Positions 1 to 6,137 of a DNA stretch of 6,137 nt are shown one piece after another; position 1 is the stretch's first letter; every line of letters starts with the position of its first letter. The notes under the pieces are model-generated. The model had not been told where the DNA came from and did no database searches. It saw only the letters and a list, made by a program, of their open reading frames with translations. The DNA is from Bacillota bacterium. Its GTDB lineage: Bacteria > Bacillota > Bacilli > Alicyclobacillales > SLC66. Both the position numbers and the translations under genes were made by a program. The stretch spans positions 1 through 6,137 of the forward strand of contig JAKADD010000152.1 in assembly GCA_021820825.1 (NCBI GenBank). Reading direction: 5' to 3'.

Positions 1-1
1 G

Positions 2-793
2 GCGGCCGCCGCACAGCGAACGGACGTCGTGGTGCGCTGTTCCTCGGAGTTTCCCTTCTTTCCCGGCGCCTATCAGATCGGCAAGTGGGTCAGCGAGGGT
101 GTGTTCGGTCAGATCATCGAGGTGGAGGCGGGGTTCTGGCACAGCAGCGACCTGAACCCCAACAAGCTGATCAACTGGAAGCGGCGGATTGCCACGAACG
201 GGGAGTACGGATGCATGGGAGACTTGGGGCTGCATGTCCTGCACCTGCCCCTTCGCTTCGGATGGGCGCCGCGCTCGGTGCGCGCATTGCTGAAGAAGGT
301 GGTAACCGAACGCCCGGATGGCAAGGGCGGCATGGTTCCCTGCGAGACATGGGACAATGCGGTGCTGGCATGCGACGTGCAGACGGACGATCAGGCGTTC
401 CCGATGGTGCTGTCCACGAAACGCGTCGCGCCCGGACACGCCAATACATGGTTCATCCGCATCACGGGAACGGCATTTTCGGCGGAATTCAGCACGAAGA
501 ATCCGAAACAGGTCGCGTACCTGCCCTATACGCCTGGGGGCGATCAGGCGTGGCGCATCAAGGACGCGCCGTATGATTCCGCGTACCCAACGATTACGGG
601 CGGCATCTTCGAGTTCGGGTTCTCGGACTCGATTCTACAGATGTGGGCGGCGTTTTGCGATGAGGTGGCGCACGGACCGGCCATGACGCAGCCGCTGCGC
701 TGCGTCACGCTGGAGGAGTCCGCCGTCAGCCACGCGGTCTTCACGGCGGCTTTGGAATCGCAGCGCACCGGCCAGACGGTGCCCATTGGATAG
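2..793 (+). CDS. Gfo/Idh/MocA-family oxidoreductase, C-terminal part (5' truncated by window edge)
   Basis: The reading frame is open from the first bases of the window, so the gene starts upstream; 263 residues are visible. The missing part would be the N-terminal Rossmann fold that binds NAD(P). What is seen is the C-terminal substrate-binding alpha/beta domain: an opening VRCSSEFPFFPG, then KWVSEGVFGQIIEVE, which fits the family pattern of a helix ending in EG.(F/I)G.I followed by the first strand of the large sheet. Visible residues 73-78 read GDLGLH, the family's G-D-x-G-x-H segment whose histidine usually lies at the active site. Family members oxidise or reduce hydroxyls of sugars, inositols and sugar derivatives using NAD(P); the substrate cannot be told from sequence. 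It is followed after 16 bases by a sugar kinase and then a sugar isomerase, so a catabolic role on the same sugar or a derivative is inferred. The GTG at 29 is an internal codon, not the likely start. Confidence 0.88.
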   Translation, partial: AAAAQRTDVVVRCSSEFPFFPGAYQIGKWVSEGVFGQIIEVEAGFWHSSDLNPNKLINWKRRIATNGEYGCMGDLGLHVLHLPLRFGWAPRSVRALLKKVVTERPDGKGGMVPCETWDNAVLACDVQTDDQAFPMVLSTKRVAPGHANTWFIRITGTAFSAEFSTKNPKQVAYLPYTPGGDQAWRIKDAPYDSAYPTITGGIFEFGFSDSILQMWAAFCDEVAHGPAMTQPLRCVTLEESAVSHAVFTAALESQRTGQTVPIG

Positions 794-796
794 ACA

Positions 797-802
797 GGGA
801 GG
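797..802 (+). promoter_or_regulatory. Ribosome binding site that decides the kinase start
   Basis: GGGAGG lies 7 bases before the GTG at 810 and just after the oxidoreductase stop (791-793). An in-frame TTG at 786 lies upstream of this site, within the oxidoreductase gene, so GTG 810 is the better start. Confidence 0.7.
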
Positions 803-809
803 GAGCGTT

Positions 810-2571
<1,762 letters not shown>

Positions 2572-2576
2572 AATAC

Positions 2577-2615
2577 TGTTCCCGGTTGCGTGCACAATCG
2601 CCGATATCGGGAACG
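2577..2615. terminator. Possible weak bidirectional hairpin between convergent genes
   Basis: GTTCCCG (2578-2584) pairs with CGGGAAC (2608-2614). Flanking wobble pairs (2577 with 2615, 2585 with 2607) and one U-A pair (2586 with 2606) give about 10 base pairs around a 19-base loop. It lies between the stops of the isomerase gene (2571) and the minus-strand HNH gene (2634), where a shared terminator would be expected. Neither side has a T-run, so it is not a standard intrinsic terminator. Confidence 0.3.
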
Positions 2616-2633
2616 AATATTGCCTGGGCACGA

Positions 2634-3149
2634 TCATGATTCTTCGGTCTCTTTGACGTTCTCCTTTACCTGTTCGACTGTCTCGCCCGCTTGCGGTACT
2701 GGATCGGCTCCAGCCTTGACCAGCTTCTGCACCAACCAGATCGGGAAGGTCAGTTCATGAATCCCTGTTCCACTGCCACCATCGGCATGATCGACGCCGG
2801 TATGGTGTTCCTGGCAAAGGACCAACATATTCCGCACATCGTCCGGGCTTGACATTGGCTGATTTCGCAAGAGCCGTCCATATCCGTATGGGTCCCATTC
2901 CTCGCAAAATGCTTTCACTTTATCCCAGTCTGCGATGTTGGCAAGTGACCACTCGATGCCGAAGTGATGGACCTGTAGGTTATCCGTGGCCCCGCATGCC
3001 CAGCACCAGTAGTGGCCGTCTGCTTTCAGCCGCTCTTTTGTGCGCCGAAACTCCTCCGACTCCGAACGCTGTGCATGATCCGGTGTAACGACGACTTCGT
3101 GCAGAGTTTTGGTGATGATGTGTTCTTTGATGTTGATCATAGCAGTCAT
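2634..3149 (-). CDS. HNH endonuclease-like protein with CxxC/CxxH zinc site
   Basis: The 171-residue protein has the layout of an HNH (beta-beta-alpha metal) nuclease. CWAC (C49, C52) is followed by LQVHHFG (H61, H62), and much later by RNMLVLCQEHH (N107, C112, H115, H116). In HNH proteins the first His cluster gives the general base and metal ligands, the Asn positions the loop, and the last His binds the metal; C49, C52, C112 and H115 would hold a structural zinc. The spacing between H62 and N107 (45 residues, rich in Trp, Asp and Glu) is longer than the roughly 15-25 usual in compact HNH domains, so this region may be an insertion. Residues about 28-46 look helical and charged, and the C-terminal 25 are acidic. 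It converges on the sugar operon and diverges from the protease gene. Two in-frame ATGs exist (3149 and 3140); neither has a strong ribosome binding site. It could instead be a non-catalytic zinc protein, since substrates and partners are not visible. Confidence 0.7.
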   Translation of the reverse strand: MTAMINIKEHIITKTLHEVVVTPDHAQRSESEEFRRTKERLKADGHYWCWACGATDNLQVHHFGIEWSLANIADWDKVKAFCEEWDPYGYGRLLRNQPMSSPDDVRNMLVLCQEHHTGVDHADGGSGTGIHELTFPIWLVQKLVKAGADPVPQAGETVEQVKENVKETEES

Positions 3150-3179
3150 CTCACTTTCTGATGCGCAAGGTTTTCGAGA

Positions 3180-3191
3180 TACTGTATAGTA
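3180..3191. promoter_or_regulatory. Imperfect palindrome with TATAGT, possible promoter element
   Basis: TACTGTATAGTA has 4-base inverted arms (TACT/AGTA). On the plus strand it contains TATAGT (3185-3190), five of six matches to a sigma-A -10 box, directly preceded by TG. No good -35 box is found at 16-18 bases upstream. It lies between the divergent HNH and protease genes and could serve either; support is weak. Confidence 0.2.
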
Positions 3192-3323
3192 CGCTGTCTA
3201 TTCCCATCTCTGACGCGGACAATAGTCTTGGTTTCATACACATATGCGGATTTAACTGTGAACTGTGCCAGTTTGGGGGGCTTGCGCCGGTTCAATCACC
3301 GTCTCTGAACGTACGATATCCTA

Positions 3324-3341
3324 TCGCGCTGCGGTGCGCGA
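3324..3341 (+). other. GC-rich hairpin in the leader of the protease gene
   Basis: TCGCGC (3324-3329) pairs perfectly with GCGCGA (3336-3341) around the six-base loop TGCGGT. It lies 26 bases before the ribosome binding site of the protease gene and is not followed by a T-run, so it is not a terminator. A role in transcript stability or translation control is possible but unproven. Confidence 0.35.
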
Positions 3342-3367
3342 ATCAGTACACATGCAAACCAAACCGC

Positions 3368-3375
3368 AAAGGAGG
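3368..3375 (+). promoter_or_regulatory. Ribosome binding site of the protease gene
   Basis: AAAGGAGG lies 8 bases before the ATG at 3384. It clearly sets the start and shows that a competing frame beginning at 3161 and running past this point is not the gene. Confidence 0.8.
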
Positions 3376-3383
3376 ATGGCTCC

Positions 3384-3908
3384 ATGACAGAGACGACGAT
3401 TCAGGGAACCATTGCACAAGACGCTTTTCAATTCAACCTGACCTTGGGCTACCAAGGCAGCACGATGGCGAGTTCATTCATACTCGATACGGGCGCATTT
3501 GAATTGACGCTGTCCGAATATACGGCGGCTGCGCTCAATCTGCCGAACCTTGGAACACTGACGATCCAAGGCGTCACAGGCGCCGCAACGGCGTATCAAA
3601 GCGAAGTCGATCTGCAAATTGGCGGACAGACGTACGATCATGTAGCTTGCATCGTTGATCCATCACTTGCCAATACACAACTCTTCGGGTTGCGTTTTTT
3701 CATCGACAAGCAGTTGCAGTTGACACTGAATCCCGCAGCGCAAACGCTGACGATCGCAGCTACTTCCAGTACGGCACAGCCCACACCGACCACACCGTCA
3801 CAAACGGTGTATACGGTTGAATTTACCGACAAGGCGAGTGCCGACGCCTTTGTACAGTGGGCAATGAAACATGGCTGGAACACGAAGGCCATCGCAGTCA
3901 CAGGCTAA
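3384..3908 (+). CDS. Retropepsin-like aspartic protease, single-domain
   Basis: The 174-residue protein has the features of a bacterial retropepsin-like protease. The active-site loop reads FILDTGAFELTLSEYTAAALNL (roughly 32-53), with D35-T36-G37 as the catalytic triplet, preceded by a beta hairpin (QFNLTLGYQGSTMASSF). A second half shows LQIGGQTYDHVACIVDP (77-93) and LFGLRFFIDKQLQLTLNP (100-117), the latter matching the family's (L/I)-(L/I)-G-x-x-(F/W)-(L/I) helix and the following flap-closing strands. Only one Asp-Thr-Gly is present, so activity would require a homodimer, as in retroviral enzymes. A Thr/Pro/Ser linker (about 127-139) joins a small C-terminal segment, VYTVEFTDKASADAFVQWAMKHGW (about 142-165), of unknown role. 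No signal peptide or membrane helix is seen. It has its own strong ribosome binding site and terminator, so it is probably transcribed alone. Substrate is unknown; convergent neighbours are repeat-containing surface-type proteins. Confidence 0.8.
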   Translation: MTETTIQGTIAQDAFQFNLTLGYQGSTMASSFILDTGAFELTLSEYTAAALNLPNLGTLTIQGVTGAATAYQSEVDLQIGGQTYDHVACIVDPSLANTQLFGLRFFIDKQLQLTLNPAAQTLTIAATSSTAQPTPTTPSQTVYTVEFTDKASADAFVQWAMKHGWNTKAIAVTG

Positions 3909-3920
3909 TCCAGTCTGTCG

Positions 3921-3957
3921 CCGCTCGCTCTGTGTGTCGGAGCCGGGCGGTTTTATT
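3921..3957 (+). terminator. Intrinsic terminator of the protease gene
   Basis: CCGCTC (3921-3926) pairs with GGGCGG (3945-3950, one G-U pair), C3944 is bulged, and GCTCT (3927-3931) pairs with GGAGC (3939-3943, one G-U pair) around a 7-base loop. The 11-pair stem is followed directly by TTTTATT. It starts 12 bases after the protease stop codon. It has no T-run for the minus-strand gene that ends at 3991. Confidence 0.75.
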
Positions 3958-3990
3958 CTTGCGTCAAGCGATAACCAAGCGTTACAGACA

Positions 3991-4806
3991 TTATCCCGAT
4001 TGTGCCTGGTAGTAGACATCGAGTGTGGCGCTTTGACCCGCATCGAACGAACGAAAGGAGATCCGGTTGAATTTAAGGAATCTCAGTGGAGTAATCACTT
4101 TCATCGAAAGACCCTCGACCGTGCTTTCCGTATCCACAGTGTAGTCAGTATCGTTCGGACTGATTTCGAGATGAATGAGAATCGCGTTGGCGGACCGATT
4201 CACAAGGGCATATGATAAATTTGTCTGCAACGATACGTTCTGCGAAGGCAACGCTCTAAACTCATCGGTCGATACAGCGCCGGTAAACACGACTTCGGTA
4301 AACTGCACAGGCGAGACGTGAATCTCCCCGGCAATCACAAGCCGACCTTCCGCATCCGTCCGAATGGGAACTGTCGAATTGGAGCCAAAGACTGTCACTC
4401 GATCCGTGGTTTGATTCAGTGGAAAAATCTTGACAGGTTCCCTGATCCGACTGACTGTTACGGGTTTCTTGATTTTCCTGACGGATATCGGATCTTTGAC
4501 AGAATCGACATCGACGGGCCGTTCAATGCGTTTTACCACAATCGGCCGTAAAATCTTTTTGACCAGTAAAGGTCGACACTCGCTCTTCAAAGGCCGACAC
4601 TCGCTCTTCATGGAGACAGGATGCTGAAACTTGCTGGCCTGCAAATACGCGGGACTTGTCCGTCGGTGTTGCATCGTCCTGCGTATTGTTGTCTTGTGAC
4701 CCGTTTGACAAGAAGGCAGCAGGATACGCATGCCTTGTGCTCCCTGCTGTTTGCCCACAGACATGTGTATCCCCGCTTTCTCGAATAAGCAACGTTTCAA
4801 CATCAT
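3991..4806 (-). CDS. Repeat-stalk protein with proline-phased 9-residue repeats and DUF6385-like C-terminal domain
   Basis: The 271-residue protein has three parts. Residues 1-78 are basic, rich in Arg, Gln, His and Cys, and unrecognised. Residues 79-127 form a strict 9-residue repeat with prolines at 79, 88, 97, 106, 115 and 124 and the pattern P-(I/V)-x-V-x-x-(I/V)-x-x; alternating aliphatics suggest beta-strands or a fibrous stalk. Residues about 135-271 contain RVTVFGSNSTVPIRTDAEGRL, LEISPNDTDYTVD, PLRFLKFNRISF and a final YYQAQ, which I recognise with moderate confidence as DUF6385, a domain of unknown function in Firmicutes. The start ATG at 4806 overlaps the upstream gene's stop in an ATGA (4803-4806), arguing for coupled translation, but residues 1-66 have no family support. 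M15 (4764) and M66 (4611) are alternative starts without clear ribosome binding sites. No signal peptide is seen. A surface or spore-coat structural role is inference. Confidence 0.72.
   Translation of the reverse strand: MMLKRCLFEKAGIHMSVGKQQGAQGMRILLPSCQTGHKTTIRRTMQHRRTSPAYLQASKFQHPVSMKSECRPLKSECRPLLVKKILRPIVVKRIERPVDVDSVKDPISVRKIKKPVTVSRIREPVKIFPLNQTTDRVTVFGSNSTVPIRTDAEGRLVIAGEIHVSPVQFTEVVFTGAVSTDEFRALPSQNVSLQTNLSYALVNRSANAILIHLEISPNDTDYTVDTESTVEGLSMKVITPLRFLKFNRISFRSFDAGQSATLDVYYQAQSG
4426..4572 (-). repeat. Region encoding the 9-residue proline-phased repeat
   Basis: Five full 27-base units plus a partial one encode PxxVxx(I/V)xx. At the DNA level the units have diverged (different codons and residues at x positions), unlike the near-identical 36-base repeat in the upstream gene. 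This suggests older duplication held by selection on the protein. Confidence 0.75.
4568..4609. repeat. 21-base tandem duplication, two copies
   Basis: Copies at 4568-4588 and 4589-4609 differ at one base (T4573 versus C4594). On the minus strand they encode KSECRPL twice, just before the 9-residue repeat; the 7-residue step breaks the 9-residue proline phase. A recent slippage event is likely. Confidence 0.85.
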
Positions 4807-5549
4807 ACGTGAGCTTGCGTGTAAATGGTTACCGAAGCGGTAATTCCCGCAGTTTGCGCCGCATACATGATGCGTAGGTACTTCACGAATTTACCCGGTG
4901 CAAAGAAATACTGCGCTCCCGCGGCAACCGTCTGTGTCGCGCTGGTTGGATCGACCGAGAAATTCGCCCCGTCCGCGCTCAAATAGAGCACCGCCTCAGC
5001 ACCAGCCGTCGAACTGGCATTGTACACCGTAAACGTCAATTCGGTGAGAGAAATGGCCGTCAGTACGTTGCCGCCGGTGAACGCAGCGCCCGACGCGCTG
5101 ACCGTTTCTGACGTATCCACCACCGTGCGGTCTCCCAGCGTTGTGAGCAGACTCGCCGCCGTCAGGTTCTGCGCCGTCGTGAGCAGACTTGCCGCCGTCA
5201 GGTTTGACACCTGCGACAGCAGACTCGCCGCCGTCAGGTTTTGCGCCGTCGTGAGCAGACTCGCTGCCGTCAGGTTTTGCGCCGTCGTCAGCAGGCTCGC
5301 CGCCGTCAGGTTCTGCGCCGTCGTCAGGAAGCTCGCCGCCGTCAGGTTTTGCGCTGTCGTCAGGAAGCTCGCCGCCGTCAGGTTCTGCGCCGTCGTCAGC
5401 AGGCTCGCCGCCGTCAGGTTCTGCGCCGTCGTCAGGAAGCTCGCCGCCGTCAGGTTTTGGGACGTCGTCAGAAGCGACGCCGCATTGGTCTGCGACACCT
5501 GCGTCAGCAGCTGCGAAGGAACTTCCGAAAATACCTTAAAATTCGCCAT
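4803..5549 (-). CDS. Thr/Ser-rich 12-residue-repeat protein with DUF6385-like C-terminal domain
   Basis: The 248-residue protein starts with MANFKVFSEVPSQL, resembling the beginnings of DUF6385 proteins as I recall them. Ten 12-residue repeats follow (residues 15-134), consensus L-T-T-A-Q-N-L-T-A-A-S-(L/F), with AAS recurring exactly every 12 residues. After a linker (135-160), the C-terminal domain (161-248) contains VYNASSTAG, LYLSADGANFSVDP, APGKFVKYLRIMY and a final YTQA, matching position by position the end of the downstream gene's product. The repeats are rich in Thr and Ser, have no Pro or charged residues, and could be an O-glycosylated stalk or a self-assembling fibre. The ribosome binding site GGAGG (within 5554-5563 on the opposite strand) is 6 bases before the ATG. 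There is no N-terminal signal peptide, so export would need another route or the protein would act inside the mother cell or in a spore layer. A divergent glycosyltransferase starts 171 bases upstream. Function is not established. Confidence 0.8.
   Translation of the reverse strand: MANFKVFSEVPSQLLTQVSQTNAASLLTTSQNLTAASFLTTAQNLTAASLLTTAQNLTAASFLTTAQNLTAASFLTTAQNLTAASLLTTAQNLTAASLLTTAQNLTAASLLSQVSNLTAASLLTTAQNLTAASLLTTLGDRTVVDTSETVSASGAAFTGGNVLTAISLTELTFTVYNASSTAGAEAVLYLSADGANFSVDPTSATQTVAAGAQYFFAPGKFVKYLRIMYAAQTAGITASVTIYTQAHV
5148..5507 (-). repeat. Ten tandem 36-base units encoding the 12-residue repeat
   Basis: The array is 360 bases, exactly 10 x 36, and in frame. Most units are near-identical, differing mainly in Leu versus Phe at position 12 and in silent changes. 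The first unit in gene order is degenerate (LTQVSQTNAASL). The ninth in gene order (LSQVSNLTAASL, residues 111-122) shares the QVS segment with the first, so the array is mosaic. There are no spacers, so it is not CRISPR. Confidence 0.93.
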
Positions 5550-5553
5550 ACTA

Positions 5554-5563
5554 CCCCTCCCTT
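5554..5563 (-). promoter_or_regulatory. Ribosome binding site of the 12-residue-repeat gene
   Basis: On the minus strand AAGGGAGGGG lies just before the ATG at 5549, with GGAGG about 6 bases upstream of it. It supports the minus strand as the coding strand of the repeat. Confidence 0.75.
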
Positions 5564-5623
5564 CTTACAACCGGATGGTACACGGTATTGCAAACAACCG
5601 GAGAACGTATTCGACAGCCGTCC

Positions 5624-5638
5624 ATTTTTACTAAAAAT
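5624..5638. promoter_or_regulatory. 15-base perfect palindrome between divergent genes
   Basis: ATTTTTA (5624-5630) and TAAAAAT (5632-5638) are exact inverted copies around C5631. It lies in the 171-base region between the repeat-protein operon and the glycosyltransferase, at about the expected start of a minus-strand transcript from the possible TATAAG box at 5642-5647. It could be an operator; AT-rich palindromes can also arise by chance. Confidence 0.35.
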
Positions 5639-5641
5639 AGG

Positions 5642-5670
5642 CTTATATCCGGAACATCCGCCCATGAGCA
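5642..5670 (-). promoter_or_regulatory. Possible sigma-A-type promoter of the repeat-protein operon
   Basis: On the minus strand TATAAG (5642-5647) matches five of six -10 positions. The hexamer 17 bases upstream, TGCTCA (5665-5670), matches TTGACA at only three positions. The implied leader is about 85 bases. Weak support. Confidence 0.22.
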
Positions 5671-5704
5671 GGCAGATTCAGCAACATAAGATAGGGAAAA
5701 CCCT

Positions 5705-5710
5705 GGAGGG
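5705..5710 (+). promoter_or_regulatory. Ribosome binding site of the glycosyltransferase gene
   Basis: GGAGGG lies 10 bases before the ATG at 5721. A small AGGG-AAAA-CCCT hairpin (5693-5704) sits directly before it and could affect access to it, though the stem is only four pairs. Confidence 0.65.
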
Positions 5711-5720
5711 ATTGTTCATC

Positions 5721-6137
5721 ATGTCTTCCGTCTCACTCTGTATGATTGTCTGCAATGAAGAATCCTCTCTGTCCACTTGTTTGAAGAGCGTTTGCGACGT
5801 TGTGGATGAAATCGTCATTGTTGACACTGGATCGACCGATCGAACCATCGAAGTAGCCAAACAGTACGGCGCACGCTGTTATTCTGTAGACTGGGAGCAT
5901 GATTTCGCAAAAGCGCGCAATGTGAGCCTGAGTCATGCGACAAAGGATTTCATTCTTGTGCTGGATGCGGATGAACTGTGGTTGCCGGAAAGCTCGTCGG
6001 CGCTTCACCAAGCGCTTCTTGCGCACCCCGACGCGGGCGGTTTTTTTGTTCACATCTACAACCAAACCGATGCAGACGACATAGATGAGACCGAAGTATC
6101 GCTAAACGTGCGCCTTTTTCGCAATCAACCAGAAAAT
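5721..6137 (+). CDS. Family 2 glycosyltransferase, N-terminal part (3' truncated by window edge)
   Basis: The frame is open from ATG 5721 to the last base (139 codons) and continues beyond the window. The protein is a GT-A-fold, GT2-type glycosyltransferase that would transfer a sugar from a nucleotide-sugar donor. It opens with VSLCMIVCNEESSL (4-17), followed by DEIVIVDTGSTDRTIEVA (29-46), where D35 and the STD segment contact the nucleotide. WEHDFAKARNVSL (58-70) and FILVLDADE (77-85) follow, with D82-A83-D84 as the metal-binding DxD. This order matches the bacterial group related to SunS/WaaE-type transferases, often with C-terminal TPR repeats in Bacilli; the C-terminus is not visible here. 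No membrane helix is seen in this part. Its divergence from two repeat-stalk genes, with a shared intergenic region, suggests the stalk proteins as acceptors, which is inference. It could instead act in S-layer, capsule or spore-polysaccharide synthesis. Confidence 0.92.
   Translation, partial: MSSVSLCMIVCNEESSLSTCLKSVCDVVDEIVIVDTGSTDRTIEVAKQYGARCYSVDWEHDFAKARNVSLSHATKDFILVLDADELWLPESSSALHQALLAHPDAGGFFVHIYNQTDADDIDETEVSLNVRLFRNQPEN

Noticed and set aside
786..809. TTG at 786 as an earlier start for the kinase.
   Set aside because: It lies within the oxidoreductase gene and upstream of the GGGAGG site; GTG 810 has proper spacing and begins where the family's first strand is expected.
3161..3502. 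A plus-strand frame starting ATGCGCAAGG that overlaps the protease start.
   Set aside because: It has no good ribosome binding site, no recognisable domain, and runs out of frame through the catalytic region of the protease, which has a strong site of its own.
3959..3990. Short inverted repeat CTTG-CGT-CAAG as a terminator for the minus-strand stalk operon.
   Set aside because: The stem has only four base pairs and no T-run on the minus strand; no terminator for that operon is evident.
5148..5507. 36-base periodicity resembling a CRISPR array.
   Set aside because: Units are contiguous with no unique spacers, the array is in frame in a coding gene, and no cas gene is present.
5020..5634. A 204-codon plus-strand frame across the 36-base repeats, encoding a VSRLAAVRFCAV-type repeat.
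   Set aside because: A repeat of 36 bases stays open on both strands. The minus frame has the ribosome binding site, a family-like N-terminus and a C-terminal domain shared with the next gene; the plus frame has none of these.
5685..5693. CATAAGATA, matching the sigma-K -10 pattern CATAnnnTA, just upstream of the glycosyltransferase.
   Set aside because: No AC-type -35 element is found at the required 16-base spacing (TGAG at 5665-5668), so a sporulation promoter cannot be claimed. It would be worth checking if sporulation expression is found.
5733..6065. A minus-strand frame of about 110 codons at the right end.
   Set aside because: It is antisense to the glycosyltransferase, whose motifs (CNEE, DTGSTD, FAKARN, DADE) are unmistakable on the plus strand.

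Overview
The window looks like a Gram-positive, moderately GC-rich Firmicute, probably an aerobic spore-former of the Alicyclobacillus/Paenibacillus kind. The evidence is strong AGGAGG-type ribosome binding sites, a Bacillus YdaE-type D-lyxose isomerase, and two surface-type repeat proteins with C-terminal domains of the kind seen in Bacilli and Clostridia. Taxonomy is an inference from gene content; no rRNA or tRNA is present.

Bases 1-2571 hold the 3' end of a tightly packed plus-strand sugar operon: the C-terminal part of a Gfo/Idh/MocA oxidoreductase (its N-terminus lies before the window), a long PfkB-family sugar kinase, and a cupin D-lyxose/D-mannose-type isomerase. Gaps are 16 and 13 bases, each carrying a good Shine-Dalgarno sequence. 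Together they suggest catabolism of an uncommon pentose or hexose: oxidation or rearrangement, aldose-ketose isomerisation, then phosphorylation.

From about 2572 the base composition drops (roughly 65-70% to 48-53% G+C in lines counted by eye) and the content becomes accessory. A minus-strand HNH-type nuclease-like gene (3149-2634) converges on the sugar operon. A plus-strand single-domain retropepsin-like aspartic protease (3384-3908) follows and ends in a clear intrinsic terminator (3921-3957).

Bases 3991-5549 hold a minus-strand two-gene operon with an ATGA overlap. The upstream gene encodes a protein with ten 12-residue Thr/Ser-rich repeats; the downstream gene encodes a protein with a strict 9-residue proline-phased repeat. 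The two share a similar C-terminal domain (probably DUF6385), so they are paralogues with different stalks.

Divergently transcribed from this pair, across a 171-base intergenic region with a 15-base palindrome, is the 5' part of a family 2 glycosyltransferase (5721 to the window end). The most interesting reading is a small surface- or spore-decoration module: repeat-stalk proteins and a glycosyltransferase that may modify them, possibly with a nearby aspartic protease.
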